Notes: generated from the sequence alone by a model not told the origin. Shown: positions 17,543 to 26,818, numbered from the stretch's first letter. The stretch: DNA of 33,317 bases from Acidobacteriota bacterium (GCA_022562495.1 JADFPE010000016.1:1-33317), one strand, 5' to 3'. Numbers and translations: made by a program.

Positions 17543-19246
17543 ATGCCCCTTTCCCGCGTGACGTGTCAGATCACGCCGCCCCGCGTGCTGCCTATGTGGC
17601 TGCTGCTTGCGGCCGTCGTCCCAGCCACCGCGGCCGCACAGCCACCGGCGACCGACGACGATCCGGGCATCCCCATCGAGAACGCCACAGTGCGGCAAGC
17701 CTGCGGCGCGTGCCACGAACCGGATGACGCCGGCCGTCTCTCCCGTATCTCGTTCCGTCGCACCACGCCGGAAGGGTGGCAACACACCATCCGGCGGATG
17801 GTCACTTTGAACGAGGCGACCATCGATCCCGAGACGGCGCGGGAGGTGGTCCGCGTTCTGGCCAACACCCTGGGCCTCGCGCCCGACGAGGCGCGCCCGG
17901 CAGCGTACGAGGCGGAGCGCCGCGCCGACGACCAGCCCTACGACGACGCCGAGATCCAGCAGATCTGCACACAGTGCCATTCGATGGGACGCGTCATCAG
18001 CCAGCGGCGCACTGAAGACGAGTGGTCGCTGCTGATGGCGATGCATCGGGGCTACTACCCGTTCACCGATTTCCAGTCCTTCCGGCGGTCCGGCCCGCCA
18101 AGCGATGACCCCCAGCCGGTTGACCAGGCGATCGCGCATCTGTCGGAGCGGTTTCCGCTGGACACGCCCGCATGGGCGGCCTGGTCGGCGACCATGCGGC
18201 CGGCGCGCGTCGCCGGCACCTGGCTGCTCCGTGGCCAGGCGCACGGCATCGGAGCGGTGTATGGCCGCGTGACGATCGCGGCGGTGCCCGGCACCGTGGA
18301 CGAGTTCACGACCGAGACCCGCTACGTCTACGCCCGCGACGGCCGCCGGGTCACACGCGAGGGTCGCGCGATTATCTACACCGGCTTCCAGTGGCGCGGG
18401 CGGTCGTTCGAGGGTCCGGACGATACGGCGGGGCTGCGCGAAGTGATGTTCGTGGAGCGCGACTGGCAGACGATGAGCGGACGGTGGTTCACCGGCGCCT
18501 ACGATGAGGTGGGTCTGGATGTGACGCTCGAACGCGTCGCGGGAGCGCCCATGGTCTCCGGGGTCCATCCACCGGCGATCCGGATCGGCACGACCGAGAC
18601 GCTCCGGGTGTATGGCATGAACCTCGCGCCCCAGACACCGCCAGGCGCCATCGACCTGGGACCCGGCATCGAGGTGCTGCGTGTCATCGAGACGACGGAG
18701 ACGACGGGCGACCAGATGGACATCGAGGTGCGAGTCGACGACGCCGCCGCGGTCGGCGAGCGTGATCTGTTTTTCGACCAGGCAGCGCTTCCCGGCGCCG
18801 TGACCGTGTACGACACCGTGCACCGGGTCGCGGTGACGCCCCAGGCAGGGATGGCGCGTGTTGGGGGCGTCAGCGTCCCGAAGCAGTATCAGCGGTTCGA
18901 GGCGCGTGCGTTCCACGACGGTCCCGATGGCGAGTCGGACACCGACGACGATCTCGATCTCGGCATCATCGACGTCGGCTGGACCCTCGAGGAATACGCC
19001 GCCACGTTCGGTGACGACGACATTCGGTATGTGGGGGAGATCGACGGGCAGGGCCTGTTCACCCCGGCTGACGATGGGCCGAACGTCGAGCGCAGCGGCA
19101 ACCGGAACAACGTCGGAGACGTCTGGGTCATCGCAACCTACTCGGGCGACGCGGACGACGAGCAGGTGCTGCGTGCGCGCGCGCACCTGCTCGTCACCGT
19201 GCCGCTCTATATGCGGTGGGAGCCCACCGCGGTGGAGCAACCATGA
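17543..19246 (+). CDS. qhnA: Quinohemoprotein amine dehydrogenase alpha subunit (diheme)
   Basis: A 567-residue secreted protein. A signal peptide (hydrophobic MWLLLAAVVPATAAAQ) precedes a diheme cytochrome domain with CGACH at residues 54-58 and CTQCH at 142-146. The remaining ~400 residues are beta-rich, matching the beta-sandwich domains of the alpha subunit (for example IYTGFQWRGRSFEG, VTPQAGMARVGGVSVPKQYQRFEA). The subunit passes electrons from the quinone cofactor in the gamma subunit to an external cytochrome c or cupredoxin in the periplasm. The ATG at 17543 follows AAGAGA. Its stop overlaps the qhnD start as ATGA, indicating translational coupling. Confidence 0.93.
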   Translation: MPLSRVTCQITPPRVLPMWLLLAAVVPATAAAQPPATDDDPGIPIENATVRQACGACHEPDDAGRLSRISFRRTTPEGWQHTIRRMVTLNEATIDPETAREVVRVLANTLGLAPDEARPAAYEAERRADDQPYDDAEIQQICTQCHSMGRVISQRRTEDEWSLLMAMHRGYYPFTDFQSFRRSGPPSDDPQPVDQAIAHLSERFPLDTPAWAAWSATMRPARVAGTWLLRGQAHGIGAVYGRVTIAAVPGTVDEFTTETRYVYARDGRRVTREGRAIIYTGFQWRGRSFEGPDDTAGLREVMFVERDWQTMSGRWFTGAYDEVGLDVTLERVAGAPMVSGVHPPAIRIGTTETLRVYGMNLAPQTPPGAIDLGPGIEVLRVIETTETTGDQMDIEVRVDDAAAVGERDLFFDQAALPGAVTVYDTVHRVAVTPQAGMARVGGVSVPKQYQRFEARAFHDGPDGESDTDDDLDLGIIDVGWTLEEYAATFGDDDIRYVGEIDGQGLFTPADDGPNVERSGNRNNVGDVWVIATYSGDADDEQVLRARAHLLVTVPLYMRWEPTAVEQP

Positions 19247-20679
19247 GCCTACTGGGTTTGGGCGAGTTTCATGCGTTCGGGGCGGCGGGCCAACGCTTCC
19301 TCTATCTGGTGCCGAGTGCCGCGGTCTTCGCGCTCGACGACCCGGCGGCGGCGCTCATCGACGCGCTGGACACCCACAACCTGAGCCGCGACGATCTGCT
19401 GGCAGCGGTGGCGCCGCGGTTTCCCGACGCCGCCCTCGACGAGACGCTCACCGAGCTCGAGCAGGTGCGCGCGGTGGGCCCCGTGGCCGCCCCGCCGGCA
19501 CCAATGCCGACGATCATCCCCATGACGCCGCTGACGCCGTTTCCGCTGACAACGATGGTGCTCAACGTCACCAACCAGTGCAACCTCAGTTGCGCCTACT
19601 GCTACGAGTACAGCGAGGACAAGATCGTCGACACCACCAACGGGGCGCAGCCGAAGTTCATGAGCGACGAGACGGCGCGCCAGAGCGTCGACCTGCTGTT
19701 CCGAGAATCGGGCGACAACGCGGTGGTGCATGTCAGTTTCTTTGGTGGCGAGACGCTGATGAACTTCCCGGTGCTGAGCCGTGTCGTGCCCTACGCGCGC
19801 GAGCAGGCGGCCGCGCGCGGCAAACGCGTCGAGTTCAACCTGACCACGAACGCGACGTTGCTGACCAGCGAGATGATCGGCTTCCTCGTCGACCATGACA
19901 TCTCGGTGACCGTGTCGATCGACGGCCCACGCGAGATGCAAAACCGTTTTCGCGTGTTTCACGACGGCCGCGGCACCTACGACGTGCTGCTGCCCAGGGT
20001 CCGCGAGCTGCTCCGCCGTCATCGCAGCCGACCGATCGGCGCACGGGTCACCTTGACCTCGCAGGTCAACGACATCCTCGGCATCTATCATCACTTGACC
20101 GACGAGATCGGTTTCCAGGAGGTCGGGTTCGCCCCGGTCACCACCTCGCCCGGGCGGGACTACGCGCTGGGGGAGTCCGGGTTCGACCAGATGGTGGCAG
20201 AGTTCAAGGTGCTCGCCGACGAGTTCCTCGAGACCGCCGTGGCGGGCCGGCATCACGGGTTCTCGAACGTCACCGAAACACTCGAAGAGATCCACAAGGG
20301 CGTCAGCAAGGCCTACCCGTGCGGCGCCGGGCTCGGCTTGATGGGTGTCTCGACCGGGGGCGACGTTGCGTTGTGCCACCGGTTCGCCGGGTCGGACGAG
20401 CACAAGCTCGGGTCAGTCACCGACGGCATCGACCGCAACGCGCAGGTCGCGTTCCTCGAGCGCCATCATCTGGCGAACAAGACCGACTGTCACACCTGCT
20501 GGGCGCGTCCGCTCTGCTCCGGCGGGTGCTACCATGAGGCACACACCCGCTATGGCACGACGACCCACCCGAATCTGCACTATTGCGACTGGATTCGCGA
20601 GTGGACCGACATCTGTCTTCGTATCTACGGCGAGCTGGCCGAGCGCAACCCCGGATTCCTGACCCGGTTCGACTCGTAA
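19243..20679 (+). CDS. qhnD: Radical SAM thioether synthase for the gamma subunit
   Basis: A 478-residue radical SAM peptide maturase. The core motif CNLSCAYC (C113, C117, C120) binds the SAM-cleaving 4Fe-4S cluster. A SPASM-type C-terminal region has many cysteines (YPCGAGLGL, VALCHRF, CHTCWARPLCSGGCYHE, YCDW), enough for two auxiliary clusters. QhnD forms intra-peptide thioether bonds between Cys sulfur and the carbon next to the Asp/Glu carboxylate in the gamma precursor. It sits between alpha and gamma genes, the same order as in Paracoccus denitrificans. The ATG at 19243 overlaps the qhnA stop; an in-frame ATG at 19216 is inside qhnA and less likely. Confidence 0.95.
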   Translation: MSLLGLGEFHAFGAAGQRFLYLVPSAAVFALDDPAAALIDALDTHNLSRDDLLAAVAPRFPDAALDETLTELEQVRAVGPVAAPPAPMPTIIPMTPLTPFPLTTMVLNVTNQCNLSCAYCYEYSEDKIVDTTNGAQPKFMSDETARQSVDLLFRESGDNAVVHVSFFGGETLMNFPVLSRVVPYAREQAAARGKRVEFNLTTNATLLTSEMIGFLVDHDISVTVSIDGPREMQNRFRVFHDGRGTYDVLLPRVRELLRRHRSRPIGARVTLTSQVNDILGIYHHLTDEIGFQEVGFAPVTTSPGRDYALGESGFDQMVAEFKVLADEFLETAVAGRHHGFSNVTETLEEIHKGVSKAYPCGAGLGLMGVSTGGDVALCHRFAGSDEHKLGSVTDGIDRNAQVAFLERHHLANKTDCHTCWARPLCSGGCYHEAHTRYGTTTHPNLHYCDWIREWTDICLRIYGELAERNPGFLTRFDS

Positions 20680-20727
20680 GGTCCGGTCCCAGAAGTTTCC
20701 TGCTCGAGTCCTTACACCAGGCATGCC

Positions 20728-21078
20728 ATGAGACATCTGACAGCGATCAACCGCAAGGCGGCCCGGGTGGAGCAGGCGGTGACGGCACCGGCCGGCGACG
20801 TCGTCGCGCTGCAACAGGGCTCTGGACCACCACAGCAGCCCGAGGGTCCGCACATCCCGCTCGGCTGCTCGCTGGTCTTTTCCCCCGGCTGGGAGGCGGA
20901 CCGGAACGGCGGCACCGCCGGGCTGTGCCAGCCGGTCGAGCGCGATCTGTTCGACTGTCATCTCGGCTGCTTCTGGCCGGCGCACGTGCCCGACCAGCTC
21001 AACCACGCACCAGACTGGACCAGCAAGTGCGCGGCGGCGCAGAAAGACTGGCGCAATATCGACCTGATCTTCCCTTAG
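20728..21078 (+). CDS. qhnC: QHNDH gamma subunit precursor carrying cysteine tryptophylquinone
   Basis: A 116-residue ribosomal peptide precursor: a leader of about 40 residues (MRHLTAINRKAARVEQA...) and a core with GCSLVFSPGWEAD, LCQPVERDLFDC and LGCFWPAHVPDQLN. By alignment to the Paracoccus gamma subunit from memory, the expected cross-links are C47-E56, C67-D73 and C81-D89, and the quinone cofactor forms between C77 and W83; all eight residues are present. An additional Cys101 has no counterpart that I recall. After cross-linking by QhnD, hydroxylation by QhnG, cleavage by QhnE and export by QhnF, it would sit inside the alpha-beta complex. The Shine-Dalgarno sequence is weak. Confidence 0.94.
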   Translation: MRHLTAINRKAARVEQAVTAPAGDVVALQQGSGPPQQPEGPHIPLGCSLVFSPGWEADRNGGTAGLCQPVERDLFDCHLGCFWPAHVPDQLNHAPDWTSKCAAAQKDWRNIDLIFP

Positions 21079-21113
21079 CCGATCGGCCGCGCGCGCCTGC
21101 AGCAGGCATCCCC

Positions 21114-22199
21114 ATGCGTCTTCTGTCCGTCGCCATCGCGATCGCGTGCACCCTGTCTGGCGTCGCGTCAGCACAGTCGGCACCCGCGCTGACGGGCGGC
21201 ACCGGCCTCATCTACGTCGGCACGTATCCCAACCGCATTCTCGTGATCGACGAGGCAACCGAGCAGGTGGTCGACGAGATCCGGATGACGCTCGACGGGC
21301 CACCCGGTGCTCTACAGCTGTCCCAGGACGGGACGCGCTTCTACATGCGGGACCGGACCTTCGAGCATATCGAGGTGGTTGACGTCGCGACCCGCCGCAG
21401 CATCGATACGCTCACGTTGAGCGAAGGCACCACCAAGGTGCGCATCCGCAGCTTCCTCCCGTCGCCCGACCATCGATACATCATCCTGCTGACAGACACC
21501 GCCACCAAGCACATCGACCGGTTCGAGATCGCGCCACGCACGCTCGTGCAGGTGGACCTGGACACACACGAGGTGATGCGAGAGATACCGTGGCCGGATG
21601 ACGAGGAGCGGATCAGCGTCAACATGCTGTTCTCGCCGGGCGGCGACCTGCTCTACCTCTTCGGCCAGGAGATCATCGTGCTCAACACCGACGACTTCGA
21701 GGAAGTCGAACGGTGGCAGCTGTCGCAGCTCGACGAGCCGGGGCTCGGACGTTTCGATTTCAGCTTCAGGCACGACGTGAACGAGGAGCCCGGGTTCTTC
21801 ACGGGATCGTTTTATGTGCAGGACCCGGTGCAGAACCGGCGCCTGATGGGGATAGCGCGGATCAACCTGGCGGAACGCGACATCGACTTCTATACGCTTG
21901 GCCCGTTCGAGCGCATCTCGTCATTTTCGGTCGCGCCGGGGCGGCAGAAGGCCTATGGCCTGCTGAATCAGATCGGCCACTACGAGCTCTGGACCTTCGA
22001 CCTCGCGGGCCGACGGCTCGAACACCGCCAGGTCATCGACGGACGCCCGCGGATGGCGCTCCGACCCAGCAGTAACGGACAGATCCTCTACGTCTACCGG
22101 GCCGGCAACACGATCGATCTGTACGAGGCAGCGACCTTCCGCTATCTCCGCACCATCACGCTTGACGGCGACATGACGGGATTTTTCGTCGTGCCCTAG
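21114..22199 (+). CDS. qhnB: QHNDH beta subunit, seven-bladed beta-propeller
   Basis: A 361-residue secreted protein with signal peptide MRLLSVAIAIACTLSGVASAQ. It is followed by repeated beta-propeller blades of YVTN/WD-like type (LIYVGTYPNRILVIDEATEQVVDEI, RFYMRDRTFEHIEVVDVATRRSIDTL, LLYLFGQEIIVLNTDDFEEVERW, ILYVYRAGNTIDLYEAATFRYLRTI). In QHNDH the propeller contributes to the active-site pocket around the gamma subunit cofactor. It is the last gene of the operon, 35 bases after qhnC, and is followed by stem structures. Propellers alone are not specific, so the call relies on the operon. Confidence 0.93.
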   Translation: MRLLSVAIAIACTLSGVASAQSAPALTGGTGLIYVGTYPNRILVIDEATEQVVDEIRMTLDGPPGALQLSQDGTRFYMRDRTFEHIEVVDVATRRSIDTLTLSEGTTKVRIRSFLPSPDHRYIILLTDTATKHIDRFEIAPRTLVQVDLDTHEVMREIPWPDDEERISVNMLFSPGGDLLYLFGQEIIVLNTDDFEEVERWQLSQLDEPGLGRFDFSFRHDVNEEPGFFTGSFYVQDPVQNRRLMGIARINLAERDIDFYTLGPFERISSFSVAPGRQKAYGLLNQIGHYELWTFDLAGRRLEHRQVIDGRPRMALRPSSNGQILYVYRAGNTIDLYEAATFRYLRTITLDGDMTGFFVVP

Positions 22200-22459
22200 C
22201 GACGCGGCGCCTCACACCGTCCAGACAAGGGGCGGCGCCGCATTGCTAGGGCACGAGCTTTTCTCAGAGCCCCGCTACGCGCGGGCTCGACATCTGTCCG
22301 AATCCCGTTAGCGCAAGCCGCAATCTGTCGTTTGCGCGCAGATGTCTCGCAACGCGGATTCTCGTACCGCCAATGGTCCTATGGTGGACAGGCCGGCTTC
22401 TCCTGCGTCCTGCCTCCTGCTTCCTGACTGCCGACTCCTGTAGCGTTGAGCGCTCTAGC
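22200..22459. other. Convergent intergenic region with three hairpins and a heptad tract
   Basis: No gene is seen in these 260 bases. It contains a perfect 8-bp stem (22204-22211 with 22234-22241), a GAGCCC/GGGCTC stem (22267-22272 with 22283-22288), and a nested structure: GACATCTG/CAGATGTC (22289-22296 with 22339-22346) enclosing GCGCAA/TTGCGC (22311-22316 with 22332-22337). It may terminate qhnB and the convergent transporter, or be a structured RNA or REP-like element. Confidence 0.6.
22409..22443. repeat. Degenerate heptanucleotide repeat (CCTGCNT type)
   Basis: Units read CCTGCGT, CCTGCCT, CCTGCTT, CCTGACT, GCCGACT and a final CCTG fragment. It ends close to the 3' end of the DASS transporter. 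It resembles the tract at 2259-2285 in its CTGACT core. Confidence 0.75.
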
Positions 22460-23968
22460 CTAGCCGATCACGCGCGGGGCGATCGCGAGGACCAGCGCCG
22501 GGACCAGCGTGACGGCGGTGACGTCCATGAGGATGCCATACTTGATCATCTCCGTGATGGTGACTCGGCCGGACGCGTAGACGATCGCGTTGGGCGGCGT
22601 GGACACCGGCAGGATGGCGGCGACCGATGCCGCCAACGCCGCCGCTACCGCCGGGATCAACGGATTGACACCGGCCGCCTGCGCGATCGAGATGACGATC
22701 GGGATGGCGATGGCCGTGGCCGCCGTGTTCGACATCGTCTCGGAGAGCACGACGGTGAAGACCGCCGCCGCGAACGTCAGCGCAACCACCTCGCTGACGT
22801 CCACCCGCTGTATGATTCCCTCTCCCACCACCGCTGCAAGACCGGTCGACCCCGCCAGGGCGCCAAGGGCGAGCCCGCCGCCGAACAGCAGGATGGTGCC
22901 CCAGTCGATCTGCGCCGCCTGTCGCCAGGTGATGGTGCTGGGCTCGGTCTTGCTGTTGGGCAACAGGAAGAGCAGCACGACGCCCACCAGCGCCGCCACC
23001 GCCGACGGGACGCTGTCGTTCACCGAGCTGACGACCGGATGGTCCGTCCCGAGCACCAGCGCCAGCAGCCCAGGGCCAATCCACAGACAGATCGTCACGC
23101 TGAACGCGATGACAGCGTTGATTTCACCCCGCCTCCAGGGGCCGAGAGCCCGCTTTCGCTCGACAATGATCTGTTCGATGCCAGGGATCTGACGCACACC
23201 AGTCCGCCCCACCCAGCTGAGATAGAGACAGACGATTGCCAGCAGCACGAGCACGATCGGCACGGAGAACAACATCCACTGGAAGAACGTGATGTCCACG
23301 CCGAGCTGTTCGCGGATCACCTCGATGGCAATCAGATTGGGCGGTGTCCCGACCGGTGTCGCCATGCCGCCCCGCGAACAGCAATAGGTCGTCATCAACA
23401 TCAGGACGGTCCCGTATTTCCTGGGAATGTCCGCCTCCGATTCCATGAACCGGATGAGCGTCAGCCCGATCGGCACGAGCATCGCCGTGGTCGCAGTGTT
23501 GCTCATCCACGCCGACAGGAACGCAGCCAGCAGGCCGTACGCAATCAGGATGCGTGTCGGGCGGCCGCCGATGATGCGCAACGACAGCACGCCGTACGCG
23601 ACCCGCTCGTTGACCCGGTGCACGAACAGCGCCTGGGCGAGAATGAAGCTCCCGATGAAGAGAAAGATCGTGGGGCTGGCGAACGGCCGGAAGGTGTCGC
23701 CGACCGGCGCCACCTGCAGTACCACCACCAGCGCCGGGCCGAGCAGCGCGGTCACCGGGAGCGGCAGCGCCTCGGTGATCCAGAAGACAATGACCAGCCC
23801 CAACACCGCCGCCAGTCGGTGCGCTTCGGGTGTCAGCGACGCAAACGGCCACGCCAGCACCAGCACGAACACCAGCGGCCCTGCGACGATGCCCACCCGT
23901 CGGCGCGCCTCGTCGAACCGGATCTCGGCGTCGGTCTTGGTCGGTGGCGGCGTGAGGTCTGTAGACAT
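22460..23968 (-). CDS. DASS/SLC13-family sodium:dicarboxylate (or sulfate/anion) transporter
   Basis: A 502-residue polytopic membrane protein. It has two inverted halves, each with the SNT motif (SNTATTAMLVPI and SNTAATAIAIPI) followed by a PPN motif (GTPPNLIAIEVI and STPPNAIVYASG). These bind sodium and substrate carboxylates in the divalent anion:sodium symporter family. Substrates are usually C4-dicarboxylates such as succinate; sulfate or phosphate cannot be excluded. The start MSTDLTPPP at 23968 precedes a cytoplasmic N-terminus. It converges on qhnB across the structured gap. Confidence 0.9.
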   Translation of the reverse strand: MSTDLTPPPTKTDAEIRFDEARRRVGIVAGPLVFVLVLAWPFASLTPEAHRLAAVLGLVIVFWITEALPLPVTALLGPALVVVLQVAPVGDTFRPFASPTIFLFIGSFILAQALFVHRVNERVAYGVLSLRIIGGRPTRILIAYGLLAAFLSAWMSNTATTAMLVPIGLTLIRFMESEADIPRKYGTVLMLMTTYCCSRGGMATPVGTPPNLIAIEVIREQLGVDITFFQWMLFSVPIVLVLLAIVCLYLSWVGRTGVRQIPGIEQIIVERKRALGPWRRGEINAVIAFSVTICLWIGPGLLALVLGTDHPVVSSVNDSVPSAVAALVGVVLLFLLPNSKTEPSTITWRQAAQIDWGTILLFGGGLALGALAGSTGLAAVVGEGIIQRVDVSEVVALTFAAAVFTVVLSETMSNTAATAIAIPIVISIAQAAGVNPLIPAVAAALAASVAAILPVSTPPNAIVYASGRVTITEMIKYGILMDVTAVTLVPALVLAIAPRVIG

Positions 23969-24360
23969 CAGCTCGACGGTGTATCACATTTCCCGGCGTC
24001 ATCAAAACGACGCGGTCCGCTCGCAGTGCGTCGCGAGGGTCCCACATCGCACCGAGGGTGCCGTGCGGCGACCTGGGACGGCATGACGAGGGAGCCTGAC
24101 CGGCACTAGTCGACCCCGATGCGCGAGAAGCACAACGCCGTCAGGGCGGCTGCAGCACCAGCCGAATGCAGCTGGACCCTGAGACGTCCACCGAGAGTCT
24201 TATCTCAGTGAAGTTCGAGCCGCGAGGGCGGGTAGACCCCGACCACGGCGACGCGGCTCCTCGGACGTCGAGGCGGCGCGCCGTGTGCGGTAACATGAAT
24301 TGACGCTCTCAGGCACATCGCCACTGTGTCCGCCGACGCCCTGGCCTCGGCGGAAGCACC
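23969..24360. other. 392-base intergenic region upstream of the kinase
   Basis: No convincing gene is visible. A 13-base match to the core of the 43-bp repeat (CACCCTCGGTGCG, minus strand, about 24050-24062) followed by ATG, GGGACC suggests a decayed copy. A TAACAT at 24291-24296 could be a -10 box for the kinase. Nothing else is clear. Confidence 0.4.
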
Positions 24361-26802
24361 ATGCCCCCCATCGGCAGCATCGTCCAGCACTACGAGATCG
24401 GCCCCCGGCTCGGCAGCGGCGGCATGGGCGAGGTGTATCGGGCGCGAGACACGCGGCTGGGCCGCCCGGTCGCGCTGAAGTTCATCTCCCCCGACCATGA
24501 CCAGGACCCAGACCGGCGGGAGCGCCTCCTCAAGGAGGCGCGGGCCGCCTCGTTGCTCCGATCGCCAGCGGTCGTCACCACCTATGACATCGGCGAGGAC
24601 AACGGCACGCTGTTCATCGTCATGGAGCTGGTGGAGGGCGAGGCGCTGGCCGACCGACTGCGCCGTGGTCCCCTGTCGATCCACCAGACACTGGGGATGA
24701 CGCTCCAGATCGCCGACGCGCTCGATGAAGCGCACGGGCTCGGCATCATTCACCGCGACATCAAGCCCGCCAATCTGGTCCTGGAGGCGAATGGGCGGGT
24801 GAAGATTCTCGATTTCGGCCTCGCCAAGTTCACCGGACCGGCCGTCGCGCTGGGGAGCGCCGAGACCATGGCCCAGACCAGTCTCGGGGTCGTGGTCGGC
24901 ACGGTGTCCTACATGTCGCCCGAACAGGCGCTGGGCCGACCGGTCGACACGCGATCCGATCTGTTCTCGCTGGGTATCGTCGTCTACGAGTCGCTGACCG
25001 GGCGGCTACCCTTCGAGGGCGAGACCACGACCGCGGTCATCGACACACTGATCCACGCCGAGCCGCCCCCGTTGTCGCGGCTGAACTACGAGGTGCCCCC
25101 GCGGCTCGAGGACGCGGTCCGCAAGCTGCTGCAGAAGGCCCCCGACGCACGGTATCAGTCGGCGCGAGAGCTGCTGGTCGATCTCCGGGCGATCCATCAG
25201 GATCTCGAGCGCGGGGTGGGGTCGGGCCCCGGCGCGTCGGCGTCCGGTCTGGCCGTGGGCACGCGGCCGGCCGACCCACCGGCCCCGACGAACGCGGTGG
25301 CGGTGATCCCGTTCACCAACATCACCCGAGAGCCGGCCGACGACTGGATCGGCTCCGGCATCGCCGAAACGGTCACCGCCGACCTCAAGAGCATCAAGGG
25401 GCTGTCGCTCATCGGCCGTGAGCGGGTCTTCGACGCGTTGCGCGTGCTGGGTTCGAGCGGCAGCGATACCCTCGACGAACGGATGTCGATTGAGGTCGGT
25501 CGACAGCTCCGAGCCACCTGGCTGGTGAGCGGCGGGTACCAGCGGATCGGGGACCTGATCAGGATCACCGCCCGATTTGTCGAGGTCGGGTCCGGCACGG
25601 TCGTGCGGACCGTGAAGATCGACGGCGCCATCGGCGACATCTTCAGCCTGCAGGACAAGATCGTCTTCGAGCTGAGCCAGGGCATGAACCTGACACTCGA
25701 CGACAGCGAGATGGCGGAGATCGAACGACAGGAGACCGCGTCGGTCGAGGCCTACGAGAACCGCTCCCGCGCCATGATGAACATCATGGAGGGTAGCCCG
25801 CAGGCGCTCGACCACGCCATCCTGCTGCTGGAAAAGGCCACTCGGCAGGACCCGAACTACGCGGCGGCATGGGCGGCGCTCGCCCTCGCCTACGACTTCA
25901 AGGGCTCGTTCATGAGCCTGCGCGAGCTGTCGGAGAAAGCGGTCGAGGTTGGCCGCCGCGCCACGCAGCTCGATCCGAAGCTGGCCGACGCGCATCGCTG
26001 GCTCGGCTCCGCGCTGCTGTCCCTGGGACGATTCGACGAGGCCATCGCTGCAATCTCCGTGGCGGCGCAGCTCGAACCGGACGACGCCAGCGCGCATCAG
26101 TCGCTGGCGCGGGCCTACTGGGTCGGCCGGGGCGATATCGACGCGGGGATCACGGAGATGGAACGCGCGCTCGCGATCAACCCGGACCTCGGGTACGCCC
26201 ACCTCCAGCTCGGGCTGCTGTACGCCCTCCGCGGCAACTACGTCAAGGCGGAGCGGGCGTGTCGGGTGGCGGTCGACCTCCAGGAGCGGTTCCTCTCCGG
26301 CAAGGAAGGGCTGCAGATCGTGGGCGCCCACACCCGCCTGGGCTACGTCTATTACCTGCAGGGACGCTATCCTGAAGCGATCAAGCACTACGAGCAGGAG
26401 GTGGCGGCTTTGGCCGCCGCTGACCATGCGCTGAGGGAGCGCAGCCTGATCGAGCTATACGTCAAGCTGGCCGCGACTTATCAGAGGATGGACCGGCCCG
26501 CCGACGCGAACCGGCACTTCACCGAAGCGGTGACCCGATTCGAGCGGCGGATCGCCCGTGGCGCGGACGACCCGGCCACGAAATATTACATCGCGAGTCT
26601 CTACGGGCTCCGGGGCGATGCCGAGAAGGCGGTGCGATATCTGCGCGAGTCGCTCGCCGAGCTGCCGGCGTTGAACCGAGTCCGGGCCGCGGCAGACCCC
26701 GACTTCGACCCGATCCGTTCAGACCCGGCGTTCGCGAAGGCGCTCGCAACCGACCTGCACCCTGCGACCGTGGTATCCTTGGAGACCGGTTCTCGGACTT
26801 GA
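24361..26802 (+). CDS. Serine/threonine protein kinase with TolB-like and TPR domains
   Basis: An 813-residue protein. Residues 10-275 form a PknB-like kinase: glycine loop GSGGMGEVY, Lys40 in VALKFI, HRDIKPAN at 131-138, DFG at 151-153 and SYMSPEQ. Residues about 310-460 resemble the TolB-like/FlgO-like N-terminal region often fused to such kinases and cyclases (NAVAVIPFTNITREPADDWIGSGIAETV). The remainder contains several TPR repeats (LADAHRWLGSALLSLGRFDEAI, DLGYAHLQLGLLYALRGNYVKAE). No transmembrane helix separates the kinase from the sensor part, so it appears cytoplasmic. Targets are unknown. Many paralogues of this kind are common in Acidobacteriota. Confidence 0.93.
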   Translation: MPPIGSIVQHYEIGPRLGSGGMGEVYRARDTRLGRPVALKFISPDHDQDPDRRERLLKEARAASLLRSPAVVTTYDIGEDNGTLFIVMELVEGEALADRLRRGPLSIHQTLGMTLQIADALDEAHGLGIIHRDIKPANLVLEANGRVKILDFGLAKFTGPAVALGSAETMAQTSLGVVVGTVSYMSPEQALGRPVDTRSDLFSLGIVVYESLTGRLPFEGETTTAVIDTLIHAEPPPLSRLNYEVPPRLEDAVRKLLQKAPDARYQSARELLVDLRAIHQDLERGVGSGPGASASGLAVGTRPADPPAPTNAVAVIPFTNITREPADDWIGSGIAETVTADLKSIKGLSLIGRERVFDALRVLGSSGSDTLDERMSIEVGRQLRATWLVSGGYQRIGDLIRITARFVEVGSGTVVRTVKIDGAIGDIFSLQDKIVFELSQGMNLTLDDSEMAEIERQETASVEAYENRSRAMMNIMEGSPQALDHAILLLEKATRQDPNYAAAWAALALAYDFKGSFMSLRELSEKAVEVGRRATQLDPKLADAHRWLGSALLSLGRFDEAIAAISVAAQLEPDDASAHQSLARAYWVGRGDIDAGITEMERALAINPDLGYAHLQLGLLYALRGNYVKAERACRVAVDLQERFLSGKEGLQIVGAHTRLGYVYYLQGRYPEAIKHYEQEVAALAAADHALRERSLIELYVKLAATYQRMDRPADANRHFTEAVTRFERRIARGADDPATKYYIASLYGLRGDAEKAVRYLRESLAELPALNRVRAAADPDFDPIRSDPAFAKALATDLHPATVVSLETGSRT

Positions 26803-26818
26803 CCAGGAAGGTGTCTCG

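Noticed and set aside
17066-19240. Very long open frame on the minus strand opposite qhnA
   Set aside because: It is an antisense shadow of a high-GC gene: low complexity, rich in Arg, His, Asp and Val, with no recognisable domain. The plus-strand diheme subunit explains the region.
19243-21078. A new class of radical SAM RiPP unrelated to QHNDH
   Set aside because: The peptide spacing of Cys, Asp/Glu and Trp and the neighbouring diheme and propeller subunits match the known QHNDH system.
20583-21113. N-terminal extension of qhnB through qhnC
   Set aside because: It overlaps qhnC in another frame and is Arg-rich; a proper signal peptide begins at the ATG at 21114.
22373-24109. Long plus-strand open frame opposite the DASS transporter
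   Set aside because: The translation is almost only Arg, Asp, His, Gly and Gln, typical of an antisense shadow, whereas the minus strand gives a clear SLC13 protein.
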